The notes under the pieces were generated by a model that made no database searches, was not told the origin of the DNA, and worked only from the letters and a program-made list of their open reading frames with translations. The translations under genes were made by a program, and so were the position numbers. Shown here piece after piece: positions 49,722 to 57,641 of a stretch of DNA of 64,000 nucleotides (position 1 is the first letter of the stretch; each line of letters begins with the position of its first letter). The stretch lies in the NCBI GenBank assembly GCA_017613735.1, contig JAGADF010000008.1, positions 1 to 64,000 on the forward strand, in the 5' to 3' direction. The stretch is from Clostridia bacterium. Lineage in GTDB: Bacteria > Bacillota > Clostridia > Oscillospirales > Acutalibacteraceae.

Positions 49722-50198
49722 TTATTCGTTTTCCTCGGGAAGTTCGGAAGTGCAGTGCGGGCAACGGGTTGCGTCGATAGCAATTTCACTCTTGCAGAAC
49801 GGGCAAACCTTAGTTGTCGGCTCTTCCTCAGCGGGCTCTTCTTCCTTTTTGCCGAGTTTTGAAGCCTTATTAATTGCCTTTACCATAAGGAAGATAACAA
49901 GAGAGATGATAAGGAAGTTGATTATTGCGCTGATGAATGCGCCGTAGTTGACCGTAATAGCGGCAAGAGCCTCTTCATCCATACCAGCTTTTCTTGCATA
50001 TTCAAGAACAAACGCGCCTGCGACGTCGCCGCCGAGAATTGAATTGATAAGCGGCTGAATGATGTTTGTAACAAGCGAGGTTACGATTGCGCCGAAAGCG
50101 CCGCCGATGATAACGCCGACTGCGAGGTCCATAACGTTACCGCGCATAATGAACTCTTTAAACTCTTTAATCAAGCCTTTCTTTTCTTTATCTGCCAT
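49722..50198 (-). CDS. mscL: large-conductance mechanosensitive channel with C-terminal zinc ribbon
   Basis: The 158-residue protein opens under membrane tension to release solutes in hypo-osmotic shock. The MscL N terminus KEFIMRGNVMDLAVGVIIGG and the second helix (ISAIINFLIISLVIFLMV) are clear. Instead of ending in the usual short helical bundle it carries a zinc-ribbon-like tail, CPFCKSEIAIDATRCPHC, at about 131-148. AAAGGAGC precedes the ATG. It is followed by proC after two bases. The channel is certain; the role of the zinc ribbon is unknown. Confidence 0.93.
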   Translation of the reverse strand: MADKEKKGLIKEFKEFIMRGNVMDLAVGVIIGGAFGAIVTSLVTNIIQPLINSILGGDVAGAFVLEYARKAGMDEEALAAITVNYGAFISAIINFLIISLVIFLMVKAINKASKLGKKEEEPAEEEPTTKVCPFCKSEIAIDATRCPHCTSELPEENE

Positions 50199-50230
50199 AA
50201 TAAAAGCTCCTTTACTTTTTATTTTTATAA

Positions 50231-50259
50231 ATTATATCACAAAGAAAATGAAAATTAAA
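50231..50259 (-). promoter_or_regulatory. possible promoter of mscL-proC
   Basis: Minus-strand TATAAT (50236-50231) is a perfect -10. The -35 at 17 bases, TTTAAT (50259-50254), is weak and overlaps the stop codon of the upstream gene. Confidence 0.4.
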
Positions 50260-51136
50260 TACCAAAATCGGAAAAATCGGGAATATACTGCTTTTTTGCC
50301 GCTGAAATCTGCTGAATATAGGCGTTTTCAAGCCCTCTTTCGCGAAAATAGTCGAGCACTTTTTCATATTCAAAGGTGGTTAAACGGCGGTTGAGTTCAG
50401 GCATATTCTCATTTTTTCTCATAGGCGTATACTGACTCATAAGGCTCATACAGGTTTCTTTCGGAAGAGAGTCAGCGACAAAGTCTATAACGCGGAATGA
50501 ATCGGCAATATTGCCGGGCAGGACGAGGTGGCGGATTATAAGACCTTTTTGTAAAATCCCGTCGCCGTCAAAGACGCATTCGCCGACCTGCGAGTGCATT
50601 TCGAGAATAGCTTTCGAGGCAAATTCAAAGTAGTTTTCCGCCGAAGAATACCTTTTCGAAACTGCGGGACTGACATATTTTAAATCGGGAAGATAAATGT
50701 CGATAAGTCCGTCAAGATTTTTAATGCTTTCGGCTCTGTCGTAGCCGCCGGTATTGTAAACAACGGGAACGGACGGCTTGTATTTTTCCAGAGCTTCTTT
50801 AATAAACGGAACAAAATGAGTGGGATTAACAAGGTTGATGTTATGAGCTCCCATTTCTTCAAGACGCTTCATAATATCGATAAAGCCGTTTTTATCGACC
50901 TGTCTGCCAAAGGGTTTGCGGCTTATCTGCTCATTCTGGCAAAAGACGCACCGAAGCGAACAACCCGAAAAGAAAATTGTTCCCGAGCCGTTAATGCCGC
51001 TGATACACGGCTCCTCCCACTTATGAAGAGCCGCCCTCGCTATAAAAGGCTCATACGGCATTTTGCAAAAGCCCTTTGCGGGAAGAGTGTTATTTCTTTC
51101 GACCGAGCACATTCTCGGGCAGGAATTGCAAATCAT
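50255..51136 (-). CDS. radical SAM protein, PflA-like
   Basis: The 293-residue protein has the radical SAM motif CSLRCVFC at about 58-65 and an additional N-terminal cysteine set (CNSCPRMC near 3-10, plus GFC). It belongs to the uncharacterised group related to pyruvate formate-lyase activating enzyme (COG1313-like). No glycyl-radical enzyme is encoded nearby, so the substrate is open. AGGTGAGAAA lies before the ATG. It is divergent from coaX. Confidence 0.85.
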   Translation of the reverse strand: MICNSCPRMCSVERNNTLPAKGFCKMPYEPFIARAALHKWEEPCISGINGSGTIFFSGCSLRCVFCQNEQISRKPFGRQVDKNGFIDIMKRLEEMGAHNINLVNPTHFVPFIKEALEKYKPSVPVVYNTGGYDRAESIKNLDGLIDIYLPDLKYVSPAVSKRYSSAENYFEFASKAILEMHSQVGECVFDGDGILQKGLIIRHLVLPGNIADSFRVIDFVADSLPKETCMSLMSQYTPMRKNENMPELNRRLTTFEYEKVLDYFRERGLENAYIQQISAAKKQYIPDFSDFGI

Positions 51137-51159
51137 TTTCTCACCTTTACAAATAATAC

Positions 51160-51188
51160 TTGATTATATATGTATTTTATCATATAAT
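51160..51188 (+). promoter_or_regulatory. coaX promoter
   Basis: TTGATT (51160-51165), 17 bases, TATAAT (51183-51188). The leader is about 20 bases, with AAAGGGG before the ATG. Confidence 0.75.
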
Positions 51189-51213
51189 AAGGTGATTTGA
51201 AAGGGGTGTTTTT

Positions 51214-51975
51214 ATGCTTCTCGCACTTGATATAGGAAATTCCAATATCACCATCGGCGCGTTCGACAAAACCGAGCTTATTTTTACGGCAAGGATGAAG
51301 ACAGACCGCCTTCGCACGGAAAACCAGTATGCGATTGAATTGCTTGATATTTTAAAGCTTTATATAAAAGAATTCACCTTCGGCGGCGCAATAATCAGTT
51401 CGGTTGTTCCAGAGCTTACGGAAATAATCCGCAAAGCCGTTTTTGACGTTACCGCCTGCGAGCCTATGATAATAGGTCCCGGTATTAAAACCGGACTGAA
51501 CGTCGCGACTCACAACGCGGGCGAAATCGGTGCAGACCTTATTGCGGGCGCGGTAGGCGTCAGCGAAAAATATCCCCTGCCGGCAATTGTTGTTGACCTC
51601 GGCACGGCGACAAAAATGTATATTGTCAGCGAAAACAAGGAATTTGTCGGCGGTATGATTGCTCCCGGAATACGCATTTCGGTTGACGCGCTTTCAAAGG
51701 AATGCTCACAGCTGCCCACCGTCAGCCTTACGGCACCGAAAAAATCCATAAGCCTTAACACCACCGAAAGTATGCAGTCGGGCATTGTTTTCGGCTTCGC
51801 GTCTCTTATTGACGGAATGCTCGAAAGATTTACCGCGGAATACGGTTCCGTTAAATCGGTCGTCGCCACGGGCGGTCTTTCAAAGCCGATTATCAAAAAC
51901 TGTAAAAACAGCATTACGCTTGACGAAAATTTAATTCTTGACGGATTGAGGGCAATCTATAATAAGAATGCCTGA
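51214..51975 (+). CDS. coaX: type III pantothenate kinase
   Basis: CoaX phosphorylates pantothenate with ATP, the first step of coenzyme A synthesis. The 253-residue ASKHA-fold protein has LDIGNSNITIG at 4-14, the Asp in GEIGADLIAG, VVDLGTATK and GGMIAPGI, all conserved. It is followed 57 bp downstream by an ECF-type substrate-binding membrane protein, which could import pantothenate. Confidence 0.95.
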   Translation: MLLALDIGNSNITIGAFDKTELIFTARMKTDRLRTENQYAIELLDILKLYIKEFTFGGAIISSVVPELTEIIRKAVFDVTACEPMIIGPGIKTGLNVATHNAGEIGADLIAGAVGVSEKYPLPAIVVDLGTATKMYIVSENKEFVGGMIAPGIRISVDALSKECSQLPTVSLTAPKKSISLNTTESMQSGIVFGFASLIDGMLERFTAEYGSVKSVVATGGLSKPIIKNCKNSITLDENLILDGLRAIYNKNA

Positions 51976-52032
51976 TTTCAAATATAATTAGCGTTGTATC
52001 CGCTTTAGCGGAACAGCAGCAAGGAGTTAAAA

Positions 52033-52824
52033 ATGAAAATAATCGAATTAAAGTGTCCCGAATGTAATTCTGCAATTGAAGTCGATGCCGAATGCAAAGA
52101 AGCAATTTGCAAATACTGCGGAACAAAGTTTATGATTGATGATGAAATCAATCGTGTTCATCTTGAAAATGCCGAGCAAACTGGATATGAGTTTGAAAAA
52201 GGCAGACAAAGAGCTATGCAGGAGCACAATGCATATAAGCACTCCTCAAAAGAATTAAGTAAGACAAATAAAATTGTCCTTTTGGGAGTATTAACGGCAA
52301 TTGTTATTGTGCTTCAGTTCCTGGGCAGTTTTATCAAATTCGGTCCGTTCTCCATTTCACTTGTTCTCATCCCGATTGTTGTCGGTGCGGCGCTTCTCGG
52401 CGTCGGCGCGGGCGCATGGCTCGGCTTCGTTTTCGGAATGATAGTTCTTCTTTCGGGCGACGCAACGCCGTTTATGACGGTAAGCGTTTTCGGAACGATA
52501 ACTACCGTGCTTTTAAAGGGCGTTGCCTGCGGAACTCTCGCAGGGCTTGTCTACAAAGCGGTTGAAAAGAAAAACAAGTATGCAGGCACTATTCTCGCGG
52601 CAGTTACGGCGCCGGTCGTAAATACGGGCATTTTCCTTTTGGGATGTCTTGTATTCTTCCTGCCTACGGTAAGGGAATGGGGCGCGGCAAACGGCTTTGA
52701 ATCCGTAGGGAAATATATGATAATCGGCTTTGTCGGTTTCAATTTCCTTTTTGAACTGCTTGTAAACGTAGTTCTCTCCCCCGTTATTGTCAGGATTATA
52801 GACATAGGAAAAAAAGGTAAATAA
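52033..52824 (+). CDS. ECF transporter S-component-like membrane protein fused to N-terminal zinc ribbon
   Basis: The 263-residue protein has two unlike parts. Residues 1-65 form a zinc ribbon with Cys8/Cys11 and Cys27/Cys30 (CPEC...CKYC), followed by a charged helix (EQTGYEFEKGRQRAMQE). Residues about 80-263 have five to six helices with LTAIVIVLQFLG and AGAWLGFVFGMIVLL, typical of ECF S components. These capture a vitamin and work with a shared energising module, not encoded here. Neighbouring coaX suggests pantothenate. The zinc-ribbon part is richer in A+T than the membrane part, pointing to gene fusion. AAGGAG precedes the ATG. Confidence 0.78.
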   Translation: MKIIELKCPECNSAIEVDAECKEAICKYCGTKFMIDDEINRVHLENAEQTGYEFEKGRQRAMQEHNAYKHSSKELSKTNKIVLLGVLTAIVIVLQFLGSFIKFGPFSISLVLIPIVVGAALLGVGAGAWLGFVFGMIVLLSGDATPFMTVSVFGTITTVLLKGVACGTLAGLVYKAVEKKNKYAGTILAAVTAPVVNTGIFLLGCLVFFLPTVREWGAANGFESVGKYMIIGFVGFNFLFELLVNVVLSPVIVRIIDIGKKGK

Positions 52825-52832
52825 AATGACAG

Positions 52833-52863
52833 AATCCCCTTTATAGCTTTTATCAAGGGGATT
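52833..52863 (+). terminator. intrinsic terminator after the ECF fusion gene
   Basis: AATCCCCTT (52833-52841) pairs with AAGGGGATT (52855-52863), followed by TTTACTG; the T tract is short. Confidence 0.7.
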
Positions 52864-52885
52864 TTTACTGTAAGGAATTATTCGG

Positions 52886-54232
52886 ATGTCAATTTTAAGG
52901 AACCGTGATACTCTGCTGACTGAGGGCGATATCAAAAAGAAGATTATATTCTTTGCGATACCGATTTTTATAGGGCAGCTTTTTCAGCAGTTATACAATA
53001 CCGTCGACTCGCTGATAGTCGGAAACTTCATAAGCAAAAGCGCGCTCGCCGCAGTAAGCTCGACGGGTACGCTTACGTTTCTTGTAATCGGTTTCTTCTT
53101 CGGCTTTTCAATGGGAGCCGGCGTTATCATAGCAAGGGAAATCGGTGCGGGCAATAAAGAAAAAACCTCTGTTTCGGTGCACAACGCGGTTGCGATGGGT
53201 ATTTTCTTTTCGGTAACGATTACGCTTCTCGGCGTTTTCGGCTCGCCTTATCTTTTAAGGGCTATGGGTACGCCCGAAGAGGTTTATCCCGAGGCGGTTT
53301 CATACCTTCGGGTATACTTTTTAGGCTGTACGGGACTTATTATGTATAATACCTTTGTAGGTATTCTTCAGGCGAGCGGCGACTCGTATCATCCGCTTAT
53401 ATATCTCATAATAAGTTCAATGACGAACGTCGTTCTCGATATTCTGTTCATAGCCGTTTTCCATATGGGCGTTGAGGGCGCGGCTCTCGCAACGATAATT
53501 TCACAGTTTCTGAGTATGTTCCTTTCGTTCAGGAGACTAAGAAAATCCGACGAATCAATACATATTCATATTTCAAAAATCCGCTTTGAAAAAAATACTC
53601 TTAAAGAGATTATTCACTACGGACTTCCGACCGCGCTTCAGGGCTCAATTATAGATATTGCGAACATCCTTATTCAGTCTTTCGTCAATTCCTTCGGCGC
53701 GGACGCAGTTGCGGGAATAGGCGCATACGCAAAAATCGAGGGCTTTGCATTTTTGCCCGTTATTTCTTTCTCGATGGCTATGTCCACCTTTATTTCACAG
53801 AATCTCGGCGCAAAAAAGAAGGACAGAATAAGAAAAGGAATCCGTTTCGGCCTGCTCTGCACCTTTATCTCGATTGAAACAATCGGCTTGCTGACCTTTG
53901 TTCTTTCGCCGTATCTTGTTAAAGCGTTCAACGCCGACCCCGACGTAATATATTACGGAGTTTTAAGAGCGCAGATTTGTTCTCTTTTCTATTTTCTTTT
54001 AGGCTTTTCTAACGTTACAAATGCGATTCTTCGCGGACTCGGGAAACCGCTTGCGCCGGTTATCGTTATGCTTATATGCTGGTGCGCGGTAAGGGTTATC
54101 ATATTTCTTACGGTGGGCAGGGTTTATCACAATATTCTTCTCGCCTGCTGGATTTACCCGATTACCTGGGGACTGAGTTCGGTTGTATATATTTTCTTCC
54201 TGAAAATGATAAAGAAAAAGGGAGTTTACTGA
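52886..54232 (+). CDS. MATE family efflux transporter
   Basis: The 448-residue protein has 12 predicted helices in two six-helix halves. The start LLTEGDIKKKIIFFAIPIFIGQLFQ (quoted in part: FIGQLFQQLYNTVDS) and GAGNKEK are typical of the MATE family, which exports drugs or metabolites against Na+ or H+. The substrate is unknown. TAAGGA lies nine bases before the ATG. It begins soon after the upstream terminator. Confidence 0.9.
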   Translation: MSILRNRDTLLTEGDIKKKIIFFAIPIFIGQLFQQLYNTVDSLIVGNFISKSALAAVSSTGTLTFLVIGFFFGFSMGAGVIIAREIGAGNKEKTSVSVHNAVAMGIFFSVTITLLGVFGSPYLLRAMGTPEEVYPEAVSYLRVYFLGCTGLIMYNTFVGILQASGDSYHPLIYLIISSMTNVVLDILFIAVFHMGVEGAALATIISQFLSMFLSFRRLRKSDESIHIHISKIRFEKNTLKEIIHYGLPTALQGSIIDIANILIQSFVNSFGADAVAGIGAYAKIEGFAFLPVISFSMAMSTFISQNLGAKKKDRIRKGIRFGLLCTFISIETIGLLTFVLSPYLVKAFNADPDVIYYGVLRAQICSLFYFLLGFSNVTNAILRGLGKPLAPVIVMLICWCAVRVIIFLTVGRVYHNILLACWIYPITWGLSSVVYIFFLKMIKKKGVY

Positions 54233-54259
54233 TAAACAAGCTTTTTTCCGGAGGTCTTT

Positions 54260-54862
54260 ATGAAAAAGATTATTATTGTCATAGCTATTGTTATATTGGC
54301 TCTCGGCACGTCCGTATTTGTATTCTCGCAAAAGGACGACGTGCCGCCCGCCGAAAAAATCGGTTCCCCCGTCCAGAGTCAGAGCAGCCCGAAATCGCTT
54401 GTCAACAAGAGCTTTCCGAGCCTTACAGACTTTACGGCGAACACTCTTGACGGCGAAACGTTTACAAAAGATAATTTCATGGGCTTTGACGTGACGGTTG
54501 TCAATATCTGGGGCACCTACTGCGGACCGTGCAGGGAGGAAATGCCGCAAATCGGCGCGTTTTCAAAGACTCTGCCGAAAAACGTTCAGTTTATCACAAT
54601 CTGCGTAGACGCTCAGCAGCAAAGGTCAGACGCGAACAGCATTCTCTCCTCCGCGGGATTTGACGGGATTACCCTTATCTCCGGAACGGACGACCTTGTT
54701 GACCTTGTCAATAAAATCCGCTACGTGCCGACTACGCTTTTCTTTGATTCCGAGGGTGTCTGCGTGGGCGAAGAAATAATCGGCTCCCAGAGCGACGTCG
54801 CCTCGGTTTATACCGAGCGTATCAATTCAATTTTAAACGAAATGGGAAAGGAAAGTCTGTGA
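54260..54862 (+). CDS. TlpA-like extracytoplasmic thioredoxin-fold protein
   Basis: The 200-residue protein has an N-terminal membrane anchor or signal (3-22) and a thioredoxin fold with the active site WGTYCGPC at 84-91 (Cys88 and Cys91). The cis-proline block is YVPTTLFFD. It probably reduces disulfides of exported proteins. It is the first gene of a three-gene set with a CD1871A-type small protein and a 4Fe-4S membrane protein, which may carry electrons to it. GGAGG precedes the ATG. Confidence 0.88.
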   Translation: MKKIIIVIAIVILALGTSVFVFSQKDDVPPAEKIGSPVQSQSSPKSLVNKSFPSLTDFTANTLDGETFTKDNFMGFDVTVVNIWGTYCGPCREEMPQIGAFSKTLPKNVQFITICVDAQQQRSDANSILSSAGFDGITLISGTDDLVDLVNKIRYVPTTLFFDSEGVCVGEEIIGSQSDVASVYTERINSILNEMGKESL

Positions 54863-55005
54863 GCAGGTTAAAGGTAAATTTAACGCGCGCGTTCTTTCTT
54901 ATCATTTCAGTTCTCTTTTTAGGCATCGGCATTTATAACGAGGAGTTTACAGCCGTGCTCGAAAAGGCGGTGAGAATATGTCTGGAATGCATAGGAATAG
55001 CGTAA
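54859..55005 (+). CDS. CD1871A-family small CXXC protein
   Basis: This 48-residue ORF starts with GTG, overlapping the TlpA-like stop codon by four bases. It has one membrane helix (about 11-26, FFLIISVLFLGIGIYN) and ends VRICLECIGIA, with the CLEC (CXXC) motif and C-terminal IGIG/IGIA of the CD1871A family. Such proteins occur with TlpA-like and 4Fe-4S membrane proteins in Clostridia. Likely a redox partner; the function is not established. It overlaps the next gene by 28 bases. Confidence 0.85.
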   Translation: MSRLKVNLTRAFFLIISVLFLGIGIYNEEFTAVLEKAVRICLECIGIA

Positions 55006-55847
55006 AAAGCGAAAAAGAGAAAAAACAGAACAGAATAAGGCTCGCTTTTCAGGCGGGCTTTGCGGTGTTTTTAAACGGCTATCTCAAGGGCTTTTTAACG
55101 GGCGGAGTTTTTAACGGAAAAACAAAGGCGTTGTGCGTTCCCGTTCTTAACTGTTATTCGTGCCCCGGCGCGCTTGGCTCCTGCCCCATAGGCGCGTTAC
55201 AGAACTCGCTCGGCTCGGGAAAGAGAATACCTTATTACGTTCTCGGGACGCTTATGCTTTTCGGCGTTTTGTTCGGACGTCTCGTCTGCGGTTTCGTATG
55301 TCCTTTCGGTTTTATTCAGGATTTGCTTCATAAAATACCCGTTAAAAAAATAAAAGTACCGAAAAAAGCAGACAGGGTTTTAAGGTTTTTAAAGTACGTT
55401 GTATTACTTGTTTTCGTTATACTTCTGCCGCTGCTTATGACAGATAAATTCGGGCTTTCCGCGCCGTATTTCTGTAAATGGATTTGTCCCGCGGGAACGC
55501 TTGAAGGCGGTATTCCCCTGCTTCTCGGTGACTCCTCGCTTCGCTCGGTCGCGGGGTGGCTTTTCAACTGGAAGCTGATTGTACTTATTGTTGTTTTAAT
55601 CGGCTCCGTTTTCATTCACAGATTTTTCTGCAAGTACCTATGTCCGCTCGGAGCATTCTACGCGCTGTTTAATAAATTCAGTTTTTACAGACTCAATATT
55701 GATAAGGAAAAGTGCATTGACTGTAAAAAATGCGAGCAGGTCTGCCCGATGGACGTTGAGGTCACAAAATGCATTAATTCGACGGAATGCATAAGGTGCG
55801 GCAAGTGCAGGGCGGCGTGCCCGACCGAAGCGATTAAAAGAAAATAA
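54978..55847 (+). CDS. membrane 4Fe-4S protein (NapH/CcoG-like)
   Basis: The 289-residue protein has about five membrane segments. Cysteine motifs near the membrane are CYSCPGALGSCPIGA, CGFVCPFG, CKWICPAG and CKYLCPLG. Two [4Fe-4S] clusters lie at the C terminus (CIDCKKCEQVCP and CIRCGKCRAACP). NapH-like proteins pass electrons across or along the membrane from a quinol or ferredoxin. Here the neighbours suggest delivery of reducing power to the TlpA-like thioredoxin outside. GGTGAG precedes the ATG. Confidence 0.87.
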   Translation: MSGMHRNSVKSEKEKKQNRIRLAFQAGFAVFLNGYLKGFLTGGVFNGKTKALCVPVLNCYSCPGALGSCPIGALQNSLGSGKRIPYYVLGTLMLFGVLFGRLVCGFVCPFGFIQDLLHKIPVKKIKVPKKADRVLRFLKYVVLLVFVILLPLLMTDKFGLSAPYFCKWICPAGTLEGGIPLLLGDSSLRSVAGWLFNWKLIVLIVVLIGSVFIHRFFCKYLCPLGAFYALFNKFSFYRLNIDKEKCIDCKKCEQVCPMDVEVTKCINSTECIRCGKCRAACPTEAIKRK

Positions 55848-55858
55848 GACATAATTTA

Positions 55859-55883
55859 ACGGACGGTTCAGTGAACCGTCCGT
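55859..55883. terminator. bidirectional intrinsic terminator
   Basis: ACGGACGGTTCA (55859-55870) and TGAACCGTCCGT (55872-55883) form the stem, with T runs on both sides. It serves the redox cassette (+) and the ABC exporter gene (-). Confidence 0.9.
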
Positions 55884-55899
55884 TTTTTATTTTCATTAT

Positions 55900-57627
55900 T
55901 TAATCCTCGCGGAACTGTAAGGCATAAAGTTGTTTGTATACTCCGTCGTTTGCAATAAGCTCGTCGTGAGTGCCGTATTCGCTGACTCTTCCCTCGGTTA
56001 TTACCGCGATTTTATCGGCGTTTCTTATCGTGGAAAGTCTGTGAGCGACGACGAGGGTTGTTCTGCCCGTGCAGAGCTCGTCGAGAGCTTTCTGTATCAG
56101 CACCTCGGTACTGTTGTCAAGCGCGCTCGTCGCTTCGTCAAGAATGAGAATGGACGGATTTTTCAGAAATACGCGGGCGATGGAAATCCTTTGTTTCTGA
56201 CCTCCCGAAAGCCTTATTCCCCTTTCGCCGATTTCCGTGTCATAGCCGTCGGGAAGGCTCATAACAAAATCGTGCATATTTGCCCTTTTCGACGCCTCGA
56301 TTATTTCTTCATCGCTCGCGTCAAGTTTTCCGTAGGCGATATTTTCCTTAACGGTGCCCGAGAACAGAAATACGTCCTGCTGAACAATGCCGATATTTTT
56401 TCTCAGCGACTCCATTGTAACGGTTCTGATATCCTTGCCGTCAATAAGGATACTGCCGTCCTCTTTTTCCAGTTTATAGAAATTCGGTATCAGGTGGCAA
56501 ATCGTTGTTTTACCGCCGCCCGATGGACCGACAAGAGCCATTTTCGTACCCTTCGGGATTTTAAGACTGACGTGGTCAAGCACGCCGCTTTCGTCACCCT
56601 CGGTATAGGAAAAGCAGATGTCCTTAAGCTCGATATCGCCTTCGACAGCGCCTATGTCTACCGCGTCGGGAGAATCCTTTTCCTCCTCGACGTCCATTAT
56701 TTCAAGAAAGCGTCGAAAACCCGTCGCGCCGTTCTGCCACTGCTCCATAAAGCCTATGAGAGTATTGACCGGCTGAATAAAGAGATTTACGGATACGATA
56801 AAGGTTGAATACTCGCCGAAATTGATTTTGCCCGCATAAAGGAACATTCCGCCGGCAATAAGAATGGCAACATTGAAAACGTCGGTTACAAACGAGGTTG
56901 AGGAAAAGAATTTGCCCATAGCCTTATACGACTTGCGGCTCGCCTCGGCAAACATTTCGTTGCCGACTTCAAATTTTTCCTGCTCCCTGTCCGAGTTTGC
57001 AAACGCCTTTGTAACGCGCACTCCGGTTATAGAGCTTTCAAGGGAAGCGTTGATTACGGCGTTTGACTTTCTTCTCTCTTCAAACGCCCTGCGCATTTTT
57101 TTGCGGTAATGAAGAGAGACAAAGACGAGAAACGGGACAACAATAAAAATAAGAAGAGTTAAAGTGACGTTGATAGTGCAAAGATAGATAAAGCTGAGCA
57201 CAATCATTACGGAGCTCGTAAGAAGGTTTTCGGGACCGTGGTGAGCGAGCTCGCTGACTTCGAACAAATCGTTTGTCATTCTTGTCATTATCGCGCCGGT
57301 TTCGTGGTCGTCAAAAAATGAAAACGGAAGCTTTTCAATGTGAGTGAAAAGCTCGGTTCTCATCTGCTTTTGCATAAGCGTACCGACCATATGCCCCTGA
57401 TACTGAACGAAATAACGAAGGAGCATTCTTAAAAAATAAAGCGCGAGAACGCATAAGCCCGAAACAATTATGTACCGATAATTCTTATTCGGTATAAAAT
57501 CGTTGAGCATTTTATTTGTCATTACAGGGTAAACCATGCCCAGCAGCGATATCGCTACCGACGCGAGCATATCCATAGAGAACAGGAAAAGATGCGGCTT
57601 ATAGTAGGATATAAACCTTTTAAGCAT
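55900..57627 (-). CDS. ABC exporter, fused permease and ATPase (MsbA/MDR type)
   Basis: The 575-residue half-transporter has six membrane helices in residues about 1-310 and an ATPase domain. The ATPase shows Walker A GPSGGGKTT, LSGGQKQR, Walker B ILILDEATSALD and VVAHRLSTI. It exports lipids, peptides or drugs as a homodimer or with a partner encoded elsewhere. AAGGAGTG precedes the ATG. It starts 14 bases after the U32 gene and is the last gene of the likely thrS operon. Confidence 0.92.
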   Translation of the reverse strand: MLKRFISYYKPHLFLFSMDMLASVAISLLGMVYPVMTNKMLNDFIPNKNYRYIIVSGLCVLALYFLRMLLRYFVQYQGHMVGTLMQKQMRTELFTHIEKLPFSFFDDHETGAIMTRMTNDLFEVSELAHHGPENLLTSSVMIVLSFIYLCTINVTLTLLIFIVVPFLVFVSLHYRKKMRRAFEERRKSNAVINASLESSITGVRVTKAFANSDREQEKFEVGNEMFAEASRKSYKAMGKFFSSTSFVTDVFNVAILIAGGMFLYAGKINFGEYSTFIVSVNLFIQPVNTLIGFMEQWQNGATGFRRFLEIMDVEEEKDSPDAVDIGAVEGDIELKDICFSYTEGDESGVLDHVSLKIPKGTKMALVGPSGGGKTTICHLIPNFYKLEKEDGSILIDGKDIRTVTMESLRKNIGIVQQDVFLFSGTVKENIAYGKLDASDEEIIEASKRANMHDFVMSLPDGYDTEIGERGIRLSGGQKQRISIARVFLKNPSILILDEATSALDNSTEVLIQKALDELCTGRTTLVVAHRLSTIRNADKIAVITEGRVSEYGTHDELIANDGVYKQLYALQFRED

Positions 57628-57641
57628 ACCAACACTCCTTT

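Noticed and set aside
55930-56808. plus-strand frame of about 290 codons
   Set aside because: Antisense shadow of the ABC exporter ATPase domain.
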